Assembly: GCA_963761975.1 (NCBI GenBank)
Contig: CAVXIR010000004.1
Coordinates: forward strand, 1,984,001-2,048,000
Reading direction: 5' to 3'
DNA: 64,000 bases
DNA from: JAMQPK01 sp963761975
Lineage (GTDB): Bacteria > Acidobacteriota > Vicinamibacteria > Vicinamibacterales > JAMQPK01
The position numbers and the translations under genes were made by a program. Each line of letters begins with the position of its first letter. The stretch's first letter is position 1. Below the pieces are notes generated by a model. That model ran no database searches and had not been told where the DNA came from. It saw nothing but the letters and a program-made list of their open reading frames with translations. Below, in pieces: positions 23,016 to 31,754 of this stretch.

Positions 23016-25217
23016 TCAGGACCCGCCAACACGTTCACGCATTTCCAGGCCGGCTTCAACCTCTTTTTTGTCGCGGCGCACGGGCAGCAGCCGCTTCTGC
23101 ACCATCAGAGGCAGCTGGTCTTCCAGGTGCGGCGAGCCGGGCTGGGTGGCGTTGCCATAACCAAGCAGGCACTGTGCCCTCTGGGCCCGGGCAAACTCGA
23201 TGGCACATACTATCGTTTCGCCGCTGGCCGCGTAGAACTTGTTGCCCTCCTGCCGCGTAAAGGCGATGGTCCGGAACAACCCTGAGCCGCCCGGGCCGCC
23301 GTTGCCCGGCAAATCGGCGCGTCCGCTGGCGAATCGGAACACGTCGCCCCACTTCACATCAAGCGCGCCGTACTGCTTGCGGCACTCGTCGGCTGCCACA
23401 GACAAGGCGGCGGCCGCCGCCGCGGGATCGGCAAGCCCATACGCCGAGTCGAGTGGACGTGCCGGATCGTACGCGACCCGGAGTTTGTTGGCCATCCCGC
23501 CATTGGCCCCTGAAAAGTAGCGATCGACGAACATTTGAAAGAGGACCGCGCCCTGACTGTCGACGTCGGTGAGCCGGTCCCACTTTGCGAGCACGCGCGC
23601 CGCTTCGGTCCCGGCGGCCGCCTGCAGGAGGTCGGGAAGGACCTTATCGGCGAGCTCCATGCGCGTGGAGTGCTTCTTCGCGATCAGTTGTTCGTACGTG
23701 ATTTTGGGCCCCTCGGTAATCATCCGCAACGACCGCAGCGTCCGCATCTGTGGCAGCGCCTGACCCGTAGGGGCGACGTAGGCTGGATACTTGGATCGAT
23801 CCACCTGTGGAAGCGTCATCAGCCAGGGAGGCTCGTTGGCGTTCTGATGCCAGCCGCTGGCTGGGTCGATCGATTTCGGGAGATCTTCGAATGACAGATA
23901 GTCGGTCCAGAGCGTCTCGGATGTATCGCCCGGAACCACTCCCGACCAGTACTGAAAGTCGTGCAACCGCCGTCTGGGCACAAGCCCGTCGAAGACGAAC
24001 ATGATATGTCCGCGATCGTCGGCGTAGTTGGCGTGCCACATCGGCACCGACATCATGCGAAGAGCCGACTGAAACTCCTCGAGGGTGCGGGCTTCACCCA
24101 TCCTGAACCACTGCTCGAGCATCTTCGGACGATCGAGGCCGGCCACGCGCATGGCGATGGTGATGCCGTTCTGATCGTAGACGACAGGACCATGGACGCT
24201 GCGCCGAATGTCGAGCCGCTCTTCGCGCACTGACCCATCGGCCTGCTTCACCTTGATGGTGCGCGACTCGCGTTCGAACGGACGTGCGGCGCCATCGAAG
24301 AGGTACTGCCCGTCCTTGACGGTCAGTCTGAAAAAGTCGACAGTGTCGATCGTGTTCACCGTGCGGCCCCAGCCGGTATGGCGATTGAACCCGACGACGG
24401 CAACGGGAAACCCGACCTGAGGCGCGCCGACCTGGTCATAGTCGGGTCCCACCAGGTGGACCTGCATGTACCTATAGAAGGTGTTTCCCCACGAGAGGTG
24501 GGGATTGATGATGAGCATCGCGCTTCCGCTTGCCGATCGCGAAGGTCCGACGGCCCAGGTATTTGATCCCGCTGAGAGCTCGTTGTCAGGGCAGATGGCT
24601 GATGGCTGATGGCAGAGATTACCGTCGGCCGTCTGCCATGTGCCATCTGCCATGACTGACGGCATGCCGGCGGCCCTGACGGACCGCAGCATGGCGTTCA
24701 CCTCGTTCGTCATGCGCGCGCGCGATCCCATGTAGCCATAGTGAACGGCGCGAAGAGGATGCTGCACGACGTCGACTCCCGACACGGGCAGCACGACGCG
24801 GTACTCCGGGCTGACACCGGCCGGATGCTTCGACGCAAAGTCGTTGATACCACGCGCGAACGCGTCAAGGTAACGGCGGAACTGCGGGTCCTGAGCGTCG
24901 TACCACTGTCGTGCGCGTTCGGGCACGCCATTCAGCTGCACCCATCGATCGAGTTCGAGGTTCGCCTCGCCGCCCCAATATTCGGCCGCACGCCCGCGCG
25001 ATTCGCCGTACAAGCGCAGGAGCAGGTCGGCGTGATTCCGCATCTGCGCCCACCCGTGTGCATAAAACATCGATTCGCGATCGGCCGCGTAAATATGCGG
25101 CACGCCATAACGATCCCAGAGAATTTCCGCGTTTTCGGCAGCGAATGGTTTCGCGATCGAAAGGGACACCACAAGTCCAAGACATGTGACGCCGGCGCAG
25201 CGCATCAGACGCATCAT
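23016..25217 (-). CDS. Penicillin acylase-family Ntn-hydrolase, secreted
   Basis: 733 residues. The ATG overlaps the murI stop (ATGA). Longer in-frame starts lie inside murI and are rejected. Order: signal peptide (MRLMRCAGVTCLGLVVSLSIAKPFA), alpha chain (ILWDRYGVPHIYAADRESMFYAHGWAQ), a spacer, then the autoproteolytic Ser in LSAGSNTWAVGP at about residue 218, and the beta chain (VVGFNRHTGWGRT, HGPVVYDQNG). Members cleave amides such as acyl-homoserine lactones, beta-lactams or linear amides in the periplasm. Residues about 188-211, inside the spacer that is normally excised, are encoded by the GGCAGATGGC repeat also seen at 3803-3872. The mature enzyme should be unaffected. Confidence 0.9.
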   Translation of the reverse strand: MMRLMRCAGVTCLGLVVSLSIAKPFAAENAEILWDRYGVPHIYAADRESMFYAHGWAQMRNHADLLLRLYGESRGRAAEYWGGEANLELDRWVQLNGVPERARQWYDAQDPQFRRYLDAFARGINDFASKHPAGVSPEYRVVLPVSGVDVVQHPLRAVHYGYMGSRARMTNEVNAMLRSVRAAGMPSVMADGTWQTADGNLCHQPSAICPDNELSAGSNTWAVGPSRSASGSAMLIINPHLSWGNTFYRYMQVHLVGPDYDQVGAPQVGFPVAVVGFNRHTGWGRTVNTIDTVDFFRLTVKDGQYLFDGAARPFERESRTIKVKQADGSVREERLDIRRSVHGPVVYDQNGITIAMRVAGLDRPKMLEQWFRMGEARTLEEFQSALRMMSVPMWHANYADDRGHIMFVFDGLVPRRRLHDFQYWSGVVPGDTSETLWTDYLSFEDLPKSIDPASGWHQNANEPPWLMTLPQVDRSKYPAYVAPTGQALPQMRTLRSLRMITEGPKITYEQLIAKKHSTRMELADKVLPDLLQAAAGTEAARVLAKWDRLTDVDSQGAVLFQMFVDRYFSGANGGMANKLRVAYDPARPLDSAYGLADPAAAAAALSVAADECRKQYGALDVKWGDVFRFASGRADLPGNGGPGGSGLFRTIAFTRQEGNKFYAASGETIVCAIEFARAQRAQCLLGYGNATQPGSPHLEDQLPLMVQKRLLPVRRDKKEVEAGLEMRERVGGS
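24585..24656. repeat. GGCAGATGGC hairpin repeat inserted in-frame (block L)
   Basis: The block begins TGTCAGGGCAGATGGC and ends CCATCTGCCATGAC, with inverted GATGGCTGATGGC and CTGCCATGTGCCAT arms. It shares unit, ends and layout with block A at 3803-3872. It keeps the reading frame of the penicillin acylase. Confidence 0.85.
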
Positions 25218-26044
25218 TGGGCCTCCGTGGTTACAATGCACGTGACAGTACCGACTGCTGTATCCCCCCACAACTGGCGCAGGATCGGCCCGACGTCGCC
25301 GGGCTGCCCGGTCGTCCAGAACCGCTCTCCGCCAGCCTCGTCCGAGCCGTTCAGCAACCCGCTCGTCTCGAGCCGCCGGCGCAACTCGCGGGCAACAGCG
25401 GCGGCGGGATCGATCACATCGACGCCAGGCCCCGCGACCTGTTCGATGAGGGGCCGCAGAAAAGGATAGTGCGTACATCCGAGGACGAGGATATCAGCAC
25501 CCTTGTCGACGATGGGCTGCACGTACCGCTTCACGAGCGCGCGTGTATCGTCCGACGTGAGCCTCCCCTTCTCGACCTGATCGGCGAGGCCCGGACAGGG
25601 CTGAATGACGAACTCGACGTCCGACCCGTAATTGGCGAGCAACTTGCTCATATTCGGGCTCGAAAGCGTGCCCGTTGTCGCCAGCACTCCGACGATGCGC
25701 GACCGCGTTTGCAGGGCGGCCGGCTTGACGGCCGGCTCGATCGCCACGATGGGCATCGTGAAGCGGGCACGAAGTGCCTCGACGGCCGCGCCGGTTGCTG
25801 TATTGCAGGCAACCACGACAGCCTTCGCACCCTGCTGAACCAGGAAATCCGTAATAGTGATAGCACGCCCGGCGACGAAGGCCGCTGGTCGCTCGCCGTA
25901 CGGCGCATATGCAGAATCGGCGACGTACAAGAAATGTGCACGTGGGAGTTCCTGCCGCATGGCCCGAAGTACCGACAAGCCGCCTACGCCCGAATCGAAT
26001 ACACCCACCGCTGCAACCATTCTGGCGTCCACGTCGTCTTGCAT
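25214..26044 (-). CDS. murI: Glutamate racemase
   Basis: 276 residues with the full active site: DSGVGG (Asp17), ACNTATG (Cys80) and LGCTHYP (Cys190). It interconverts L- and D-glutamate for peptidoglycan in the cytosol. The N-terminal MQDDVDARM precedes VAAVGVFDSGVGGLS; an ATG at residue 9 is an alternative start. It is coupled to the penicillin acylase by a 4-bp overlap, an odd pairing of a housekeeping gene with a secreted hydrolase. Confidence 0.96.
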   Translation of the reverse strand: MQDDVDARMVAAVGVFDSGVGGLSVLRAMRQELPRAHFLYVADSAYAPYGERPAAFVAGRAITITDFLVQQGAKAVVVACNTATGAAVEALRARFTMPIVAIEPAVKPAALQTRSRIVGVLATTGTLSSPNMSKLLANYGSDVEFVIQPCPGLADQVEKGRLTSDDTRALVKRYVQPIVDKGADILVLGCTHYPFLRPLIEQVAGPGVDVIDPAAAVARELRRRLETSGLLNGSDEAGGERFWTTGQPGDVGPILRQLWGDTAVGTVTCIVTTEAQ

Positions 26045-26166
26045 GCGTGTGCCTGCATTCTACGTCGATTAAACCCGAACGTCATTCGAACCGGGTCGAT
26101 TGTGCGTTACTCAATTGACGCACGGATTAACCATCGATGCCGTCCGGGCGTAGTTACGGATGAATG

Positions 26167-26214
26167 CGCCCGTTCGACATGCTCAGGGCGTCCCGAGCTT
26201 GTCGAGGGACGGGG
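26167..26214. repeat. REP-like hairpin TTCGACATGCTCAGG...CCGAGCTTGTCGAG
   Basis: Imperfect inverted repeat with a 5-nt loop in the spacer between divergent murI and the secreted zincin gene. It resembles the widely dispersed 'TTCGACAAGCTCAGG' repeat seen in many bacterial genomes. That link is from general knowledge, and only one copy was noticed in this window. Confidence 0.7.
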
Positions 26215-26259
26215 CAACTAAGACGACAGGAGCACCGTCTAACGCCTGTGAGAAACAAC

Positions 26260-26835
26260 ATGCGGCAATTTGCGATGGTGGCATTGACATTCTGCGCGTG
26301 GTTGCTGCTGCCGCGTCCCACAATCGCACAATCAAATTCCGGATTCGAACTCGCGCGCACGTCGTTCACGTCGGTACGTGAATATGTCGCCGCCGAAGCC
26401 ATTCCGACACAACTATCACCGCCACCTAACGTTGTCGTGTCGGATGCGTATCGTGGGCTTCTCGATTCGATGCTGCGCGACTCTCCGACCTTCCGTCGGC
26501 AGTGCCTGCGGATTGGCGCAGAGGCCACGCTTACTGTGTATCTCAAGATCGAGCCACTCCGTGTGCGATCCGATTTTCGAGCCACGACCAACGTGAGGCG
26601 CCAGCCGAACGGCCGTCTCGTAGCGGACATCGCCATTTCTCCGCTCACTGACGTCGTCGAGTTGATCGCACACGAGTTCGAACACGTCATCGAACAGCTC
26701 GACGGCGTTGATCTAGCCGCGCTTGCCGCCCTGCCTCGTACCGGCGTCCACGAAGACGGGGGCTTTCCTGAAACCTTCGAGACTGTGCGCGCGACACGCA
26801 TCGGACGAAAGGTCACCGCGGAAGTACGGCGGTAA
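26260..26835 (+). CDS. Putative secreted metallopeptidase-like protein (HEFEH motif), family unknown
   Basis: 191 residues with a signal peptide (MRQFAMVALTFCAWLLLPRPTIAQ). The mature part contains VVELIAHEFEHVIEQLDGVDL, where HEFEH at residues 138-142 fits the HExxH zincin signature within a predicted helix. The preceding LVADIAISPLTDVV could be the edge strand. A third ligand might be the Glu in GGFPETFETVRA, but this is not certain. No known family is recognised. It is followed 2 bp later by a secreted propeller gene, so the two are probably co-transcribed. An in-frame GTG at 26248 is an alternative start. Confidence 0.6.
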   Translation: MRQFAMVALTFCAWLLLPRPTIAQSNSGFELARTSFTSVREYVAAEAIPTQLSPPPNVVVSDAYRGLLDSMLRDSPTFRRQCLRIGAEATLTVYLKIEPLRVRSDFRATTNVRRQPNGRLVADIAISPLTDVVELIAHEFEHVIEQLDGVDLAALAALPRTGVHEDGGFPETFETVRATRIGRKVTAEVRR

Positions 26836-26837
26836 TC

Positions 26838-27959
26838 ATGAAAGCCATGGCCATCGGGCTCGTGATGAGCGCGATGCTGACCGTCGATCAACGCGATATG
26901 CACCGGTCCGGACTCGACGGCCCTTCGTCCGCCGTCAGCGTTGATGGCCGCTATATCGCGTTCATCACGTATGCGCAGCTTGCCGGCGCCGACACCGATA
27001 ATGCGAGTGATGTGTACGTCCTGGATCGGATTCGACAGGAGGTCACATTCGAAAGCCCAGACGTCACGGGCGCGATCGATTGTTTCCACGCCGGCATCAG
27101 TGGCGACGGCCGCTACCTGGTTTACGAGATGGATGGGTCGATCGTGTGGCGCGACCGAAGCAGGAATGTCACTCGCATCGCGGCCGAAGGCCGGCAGCCG
27201 TCCATCTCCCACGATGGCCACATCATCGTGTTTGCATCCGGCCGTGACATCTATTCGGTCGACCCGCACAGTGGCAAAACCAGGCGCATCAGCATCGAGC
27301 TGCCAGGTGTCGACGCAGCTCACGCCGGGAGCGTCAAACCCGAGGTCAGCGCCGACGGCAGATACGTGGCTTTCTCGACGAGGCTGGCGTTCGCAGGTCC
27401 TCGTTCACCGGACTCGAGGGTCTTTGTGCGCGACACCGCGCTGAACGTCACCAGGCTTGTCGGAACCGGATGGGCGCCGTCGATAAGCGGCGATGGCCGG
27501 TATGTCGCGTTCGTCGGCCCGGCGGGCAACGTCAGCCACGTCTTCCTGGCCGATCTTCAAACCGGCACGACACGAGTCATCACGAAGAGCGTGAGGCGCG
27601 GGCGGGCCAATGGTTCGAGCGCCAACCCTGGTCTCTCCTCCGACGGCCGCTTCGTCGTGTTTCAATCACAGGCGAACGATCTGGTTCGAGAGGAAGACGT
27701 CAATCTGTTGTGGGACGTGTTTCTCTACGATCGTACACGCGATACGATTGCGCGGGTCAGCGGCGATTCTGATGATGTCTGGATGGAGCCCAGTATCGGG
27801 CCTTCCATCGACGGAACGGGTTCGGTGATCGCATTCTCGTCACGCCATCCGACCGGTTTGGCTGACAAGCGCAACGATTTCGATCTGTACGTCGCAACGA
27901 CTCACAGCCCCCGTACTAACGCAGCCTTCTTAACAGAAGACCAGAAGGTCAGAAGATAA
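26838..27959 (+). CDS. TolB-like PD40 beta-propeller protein
   Basis: 373 residues of repeated WD40-like PD40 blades: SAVSVDGRYIAFIT, AGISGDGRYLVYE, PSISHDGHIIVFAS, PEVSADGRYVAFST, PSISGDGRYVAFVG, PGLSSDGRFVVFQS and PSIDGTGSVIAFSS. Each 'SxDGRYVxF' marks one blade, giving seven to eight. The short N-terminus (MKAMAIGLVMSAMLTV) is a weak signal peptide. Such proteins bind partners in the periplasm. The start is 2 bp after the zincin gene stop. The last 26 codons (from 27882) are echoed by a diverged copy just downstream of the stop. Confidence 0.8.
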   Translation: MKAMAIGLVMSAMLTVDQRDMHRSGLDGPSSAVSVDGRYIAFITYAQLAGADTDNASDVYVLDRIRQEVTFESPDVTGAIDCFHAGISGDGRYLVYEMDGSIVWRDRSRNVTRIAAEGRQPSISHDGHIIVFASGRDIYSVDPHSGKTRRISIELPGVDAAHAGSVKPEVSADGRYVAFSTRLAFAGPRSPDSRVFVRDTALNVTRLVGTGWAPSISGDGRYVAFVGPAGNVSHVFLADLQTGTTRVITKSVRRGRANGSSANPGLSSDGRFVVFQSQANDLVREEDVNLLWDVFLYDRTRDTIARVSGDSDDVWMEPSIGPSIDGTGSVIAFSSRHPTGLADKRNDFDLYVATTHSPRTNAAFLTEDQKVRR

Positions 27960-28046
27960 GTACTTGTGATCTGTCCGTCGCAACGATTCACACACCAATT
28001 ACTGACGCAGATTCTTGTAACAAAAGATCAGAGTAGAAGGTTAGAG
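27882..28046. repeat. Diverged tandem duplication of a gene 3' end
   Basis: About 80 bp at 27882-27960, the last codons of the propeller gene, is repeated at 27968-28046. Both begin GATCTGTNCGTCGCAACGA and share TCACA, ACTNACGCAG, TTCTT/AACA and AGATCAGA/AGACCAGA patches. The second copy has no open frame. Confidence 0.8.
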
Positions 28047-28082
28047 CGTTTTCCGATTGTGCGTAGTTTGCCGGCAAGGTCT

Positions 28083-28112
28083 TTTTTTGTCTCGACGCCG
28101 AGACGCCGAGGC
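28083..28112. repeat. Outer arm of composite element 1, left
   Basis: GACGCCGAGACGCCGAGGCGCAGAG-type sequence that is roughly complementary to CTCGGCGCCTCTGCGCCTTTG at 28502-28523. The two flank the cruciform at 28256-28393. Confidence 0.6.
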
Positions 28113-28255
28113 GCAGAGCTGCCGGCGGAAACAGCGAAGCGCTCCCCGTTTTCCTCCGATGATGATCAGCTCGACGAACAACGCGACGACACGACGAGCG
28201 CGACGTCGGAGCACAGCGTGATGGCCTCTGTGGGGTGCGTGAGCGGCCTCTACCG

Positions 28256-28393
28256 GGCATCGACTTCGTGAGCCGCGGATGCGGCTCACACAAGAACAAG
28301 AGGCGCCACGAATACAGAGCAGCTGGACCGACTGGGCTCTTGTTATTCGTGGCGCTTCTTGTTCTTGTGCGCCAGGGGCGCGAAGTCGATGCC
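28256..28393. repeat. Four-way-junction cruciform element, copy 1
   Basis: A 138-bp palindromic element. Terminal stem 28256-28268 pairs with 28381-28393 (13 bp). Hairpin B 28269-28288 (TGAGCCGC, loop GGAT, GCGGCTCA). Long stem 28289-28320 with 28336-28369, interrupted by one wobble and two bulges, loop 28321-28335. Hairpin D 28370-28380 (CGCC, AGG, GGCG). The junction thus has four arms. Copy 2 at 36936-37070 has the same plan in reverse orientation. No coding sequence is supported here. Confidence 0.9.
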
Positions 28394-28501
28394 GTGCTCC
28401 CAATCTCCGTGATGTGATGGCCTCGAGTACGTTGGCAGCCGCGCGATCGAGCTCAAAGCAGCGCGCGGCCGGATTCGTAATCTCTTGAGCTGCGTGTTTT
28501 C

Positions 28502-28530
28502 TCGGCGCCTCTGCGCCTTTGCGTCGTACT
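28502..28530. repeat. Outer arm of composite element 1, right
   Basis: CTCGGCGCCTCTGCGCCTTTG-type sequence, the inverse of the arm at 28083-28112. Repeats of this type often flank small accessory genes in other genomes; that comparison is from general knowledge. Confidence 0.55.
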
Positions 28531-28633
28531 ACGCCGATCAGAAAACCGCAATAGAAGGCCACGCAATCGACTGTCGGTGTGCAGAAAATTCTGCCTCCTC
28601 GACTATTCCCGTGCGCAACGATGCAGCTTCATA

Positions 28634-29878
28634 TTAGTAATCGAGCAGGCCGGTGAAACGCGCCAGGCTGACGATTTCGTCGAACTGAGGGGCCAGCAGG
28701 TGCATGGCGCCGGTGACCGTGCCCACCAGCATCGCGAAACACGAGACCATCAGAAGCAACGGTCGCTCGCGCTCGACGAGCACCTCGAGCACGATCACAT
28801 ACAGGGCGGTTACGGCAGGAGCGATGTGACGCATCTGAAACCCATAACCGTTGAGGCCGAGCATCGTGAGGGTGACCATCACGATAAAGAACCATAGGGC
28901 GGCAACTTGAACGGTGCGATTGACCCGGATCGCTCGTTCTCGAACGATGACCCACAACGCTACGAGCGCCAGAGGCATGATGAGAGCCAACTTGACCGCG
29001 TAATAGTACCCAGGACGCTCGACGGCGATGCGAACGAACGGATAGAGCTCCATCAATCTCGCGTCCGGCTTTACCCATGAAGGAACAACAACGCCGTTCT
29101 TCAGATAGAAGGCAATCAACCAGGGAACGACGAACAACGCTACAGGAAGAAGCACTGTCATCATGGACACCGCGCGCTGTTTCCACGGTTCCTCATGGCG
29201 AACGCATACAAACAGAAACACTGGCACGAGAATCAACGCGGTCAGTTTCGCAAGGGCCGCCAGCCCGAGAAGACTGCCTGCCACCGCAAGAGTCAGGCGA
29301 CGCCGCTGTCCGGAGGCGGCCAGCAGCAGCGCTACGGATAGAGCGGTGAGGCCTGAGAGGAGGCTGTCGATCCAAAGCCGCCGAGAGACAAACATGAGAA
29401 GCGGATCGGCAGCCACGCCCAGCACAGGAAGCCAGAACGCCGGAAGGGTAATGGACGGGTCAGCGGCATCACGCATCAGGGCGCGTCGACTCATTATGGC
29501 AACCGCGATGACGGCGAGCGCATGACCCAGCCACGATACCAACACTGCCGCGTTCTCCATGTCTGCAATCGCAAATAGTGCCAGGAGAGCTGAAAACAGA
29601 GGTGGATGATGGAAAAGTGGCCGATCGTAAATGTGCGGTGAAAGCTCCTTCAGCACCTCGCTGCCACGCAGCGAGTAGTCACCCGTGCGAGCGAGATTCT
29701 CAGCGAGTTGCCAGTAAATGCGCTCATCTCCCTCGACGCGAGGATACAGCAAGCTCGGAAGCTTGAAGAGCAGGCACAGAACTACGACGGCCCAGCAAAA
29801 CAGAACGAAGTTACGTGTTGAAGCAACCGCACGGGATGGTGCTTTCGTGGCCCGAACGGCGTTCTGTCGCTTGCTCAT
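28634..29878 (-). CDS. ArnT/PMT-like (GT39) membrane glycosyltransferase
   Basis: 414 residues with about ten transmembrane helices. The first periplasmic loop has PRVEGDERIYWQLAENLARTGDYS, in which GDE supplies the acidic residue typical of GT-C enzymes, and HHPPLFSALLALF is the conserved second motif. It would transfer a sugar from a polyprenyl-phosphate donor to a lipid or protein acceptor. The ATG overlaps the stop of the TPR membrane protein (ATGA), so the two are coupled, which is common for GT39 and TPR/GT-C pairs. The acceptor is unknown. Confidence 0.85.
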   Translation of the reverse strand: MSKRQNAVRATKAPSRAVASTRNFVLFCWAVVVLCLLFKLPSLLYPRVEGDERIYWQLAENLARTGDYSLRGSEVLKELSPHIYDRPLFHHPPLFSALLALFAIADMENAAVLVSWLGHALAVIAVAIMSRRALMRDAADPSITLPAFWLPVLGVAADPLLMFVSRRLWIDSLLSGLTALSVALLLAASGQRRRLTLAVAGSLLGLAALAKLTALILVPVFLFVCVRHEEPWKQRAVSMMTVLLPVALFVVPWLIAFYLKNGVVVPSWVKPDARLMELYPFVRIAVERPGYYYAVKLALIMPLALVALWVIVRERAIRVNRTVQVAALWFFIVMVTLTMLGLNGYGFQMRHIAPAVTALYVIVLEVLVERERPLLLMVSCFAMLVGTVTGAMHLLAPQFDEIVSLARFTGLLDY

Positions 29879-31729
29879 CGAGCACGTCCAGGATGGGGCA
29901 TGGCATTGCTATCGTTTCGCAGCTTCTCCAACAACTCGCGCACGGGCAGGTCGGGCTTTCCCGCCAGGGCAACTTCGAGGTGCGCGATCGCCTCGGGCCG
30001 GCGGGCCGGGACGTCAGCCAGCGCAACGCCGAGATTCACATGGGCTTCGAGGCTGTCCGGCTGAACCTTCGCGGCCCTTTCGAGATGCGTGATCGCCTCG
30101 GCATGCCGGCCGGGCACGTCCATCAGCAGCGTGCCCAGGTTGTAGTGGGCGCGAAAATGATCGGGCTCGAGTCGAAGCACTGCCTCGTATTGCGCAATCG
30201 CCGCATGCGATCGATCGCGCTTGTCGGCCAGGGCATCCCCGAGCCGCATACGCGCGAGCACCAGGTTGTCCTTTGCGCCGGCGTAGCCGGGTCTGGCCCG
30301 CAGTGCGCCTTGGTACGCGTCAACCGCCTCGGACAGGCGGTTCTGTGCGGCCAGCTCTGTGCCGAGATTCTGGTACGCCATCCACGCGTGCGGGTTCCGC
30401 GCGATCGTATCGCCAAACAGCTTTTCGGTATTCTGATAGACACCGCTGCGGTTCCAGGTGAGCACGCCGAGGATCGCGACGATTGCCGCGCTGGCGATCG
30501 TCAACACACGCCGTTGCCGCGGCTCCAAATGAGCCGCAGCACTCGTCAGCGCGCTGGCCGCGGGCACGATGATGCCGAGGCTCGCCAGGTATTGGAAGTG
30601 GTCCGCCACATACGAGAACAGGAACGGATATACGTTGACGAACCCGAGCACCGGAACGAGCGTTCCGCAGAAGAACAGGTAGCCGGCAAGCGGCCCACGC
30701 CTGCCCACCGAAGCGGTCTGCTTGCCTACCGTAGCGACCTGCCCAGTGTGCGCGAAGGTGGGCCGCGCAACCATGCCGAGCGCAATCGCTATCGCGACTG
30801 CGCCCGACGGATAGAGGGTACTGCCACAAGCTCGACGCGTCGATCGTCCAGCGCGGATAAACAAAGATGAGATTGACGGGCCAGAACAACTTGGTCAGAT
30901 AGAAACAGATGACACGACCGGCGAGAAGCATGCGCTCGACGGCAGTCAGCGCGAAGTCCTCTCCCTGTGCGCCGATGATCTGATGTTCGAACCAGGCGGT
31001 AAGCAGGCCGGCAGCAACGGCGACGACGAGCCACGGCGCCATGGGCACCACATCTCGCCATTCGATACGGCCGCGCTGCCACCACATCACGAGAAGCAAG
31101 GCAGCAGGTAATGTCGCGGTGACCGTCTTCGTGAGGAGTGCGCAGCCAAACAGCGCGAAGGCCAGCCAGTACCAGGCAGCCCTAAAGGGCTGCGCTACCG
31201 AATCGGCCCGCGTAGTGCTGGCCTTGAGTCCAGCCAGATACACATATGCCGATGCGAGATAGAACACGGCCGAAAGCGTGTTCTTCTGTTCCGAGATCCA
31301 GGCAACGGATTCGACGCAGACAGGATGGAGCGCGAAGATCAGGCCGGCCAGAAATGCGCCGGGTAGTGAAAGCTGCCGCAGCACGAGAACGACGAGAACA
31401 GCGGCTGTGGAGTGAAGGGCAACGTTGGCCAGGTGGTAACCGAGCATCGAATCGCCCCAGAGGCGATGCTCGAGCCAGAACGCTGAATGGAGAAGTGGAT
31501 AGGACTGCTGGGTAGCGCCGAGCTCTGTCCAGATGCGCCACAGCCCTCCGAACGATCGCAGCTCGGGCACGGTAATGTGACTGAGATCGTCCCACAGCAC
31601 GCGGCCGTTCAGCGCCGGCGAGTACGCGATGAACACCGCGCCGAAGATGAGCAGCCAGAAATATTCGCCGTATGCTGATGGGCGCACCTCCGGGCGCGTC
31701 GTGGGCCGCGCGACTCGCTTGCGCTTCAC
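29875..31729 (-). CDS. TPR-containing polytopic membrane protein (TMTC/GT-C-like), apparent frameshift
   Basis: About 618 residues spread over two frames. The N-terminal two thirds is polytopic (FWLLIFGAVFIAYSPALNGRVLWDD, HPVCVESVAWISEQKNTLSAVFYLASAYVYL). The C-terminal third holds TPRs (AWMAYQNLGTELAAQNRLSEA, FRAHYNLGTLLMDVPGRHAEA). The frames meet at a GGG run (30816-30818): one base fewer would give LWQYLYPSGAV. I chose the GTG at 31729 because the upstream ATG (31780) lies inside the terminator of the TonB receptor gene. An in-frame palindromic repeat at 31176-31193 encodes QPFRAAW in a loop between helices. It is coupled to the GT39 gene. Confidence 0.78.
31176..31200. repeat. REP-like palindrome GCAGCCCTAAAGGGCTGC inside a coding region
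   Basis: An 18-nt perfect palindrome with CTAAAG at its centre, followed by GCTACCG. It is in-frame in the TPR membrane protein and encodes VAQPFRAAW. It has the core and tail seen at 45470-45489 and 47923-47940. Confidence 0.85.
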
Positions 31730-31754
31730 GTTGAGTACATACCACGACGCTCGG

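Noticed and set aside
25218..25478. 87-residue N-terminal extension of the penicillin acylase
   Set aside because: It lies inside murI, is Arg-rich and lacks an export signal. The ATGA overlap gives a normal signal peptide.
28041..28562. Protein of about 173 residues on the minus strand across the cruciform
   Set aside because: It reads through both arms of the palindrome, is Arg/Ala-rich and unlike any known family. At most it contains a remnant of a former gene.
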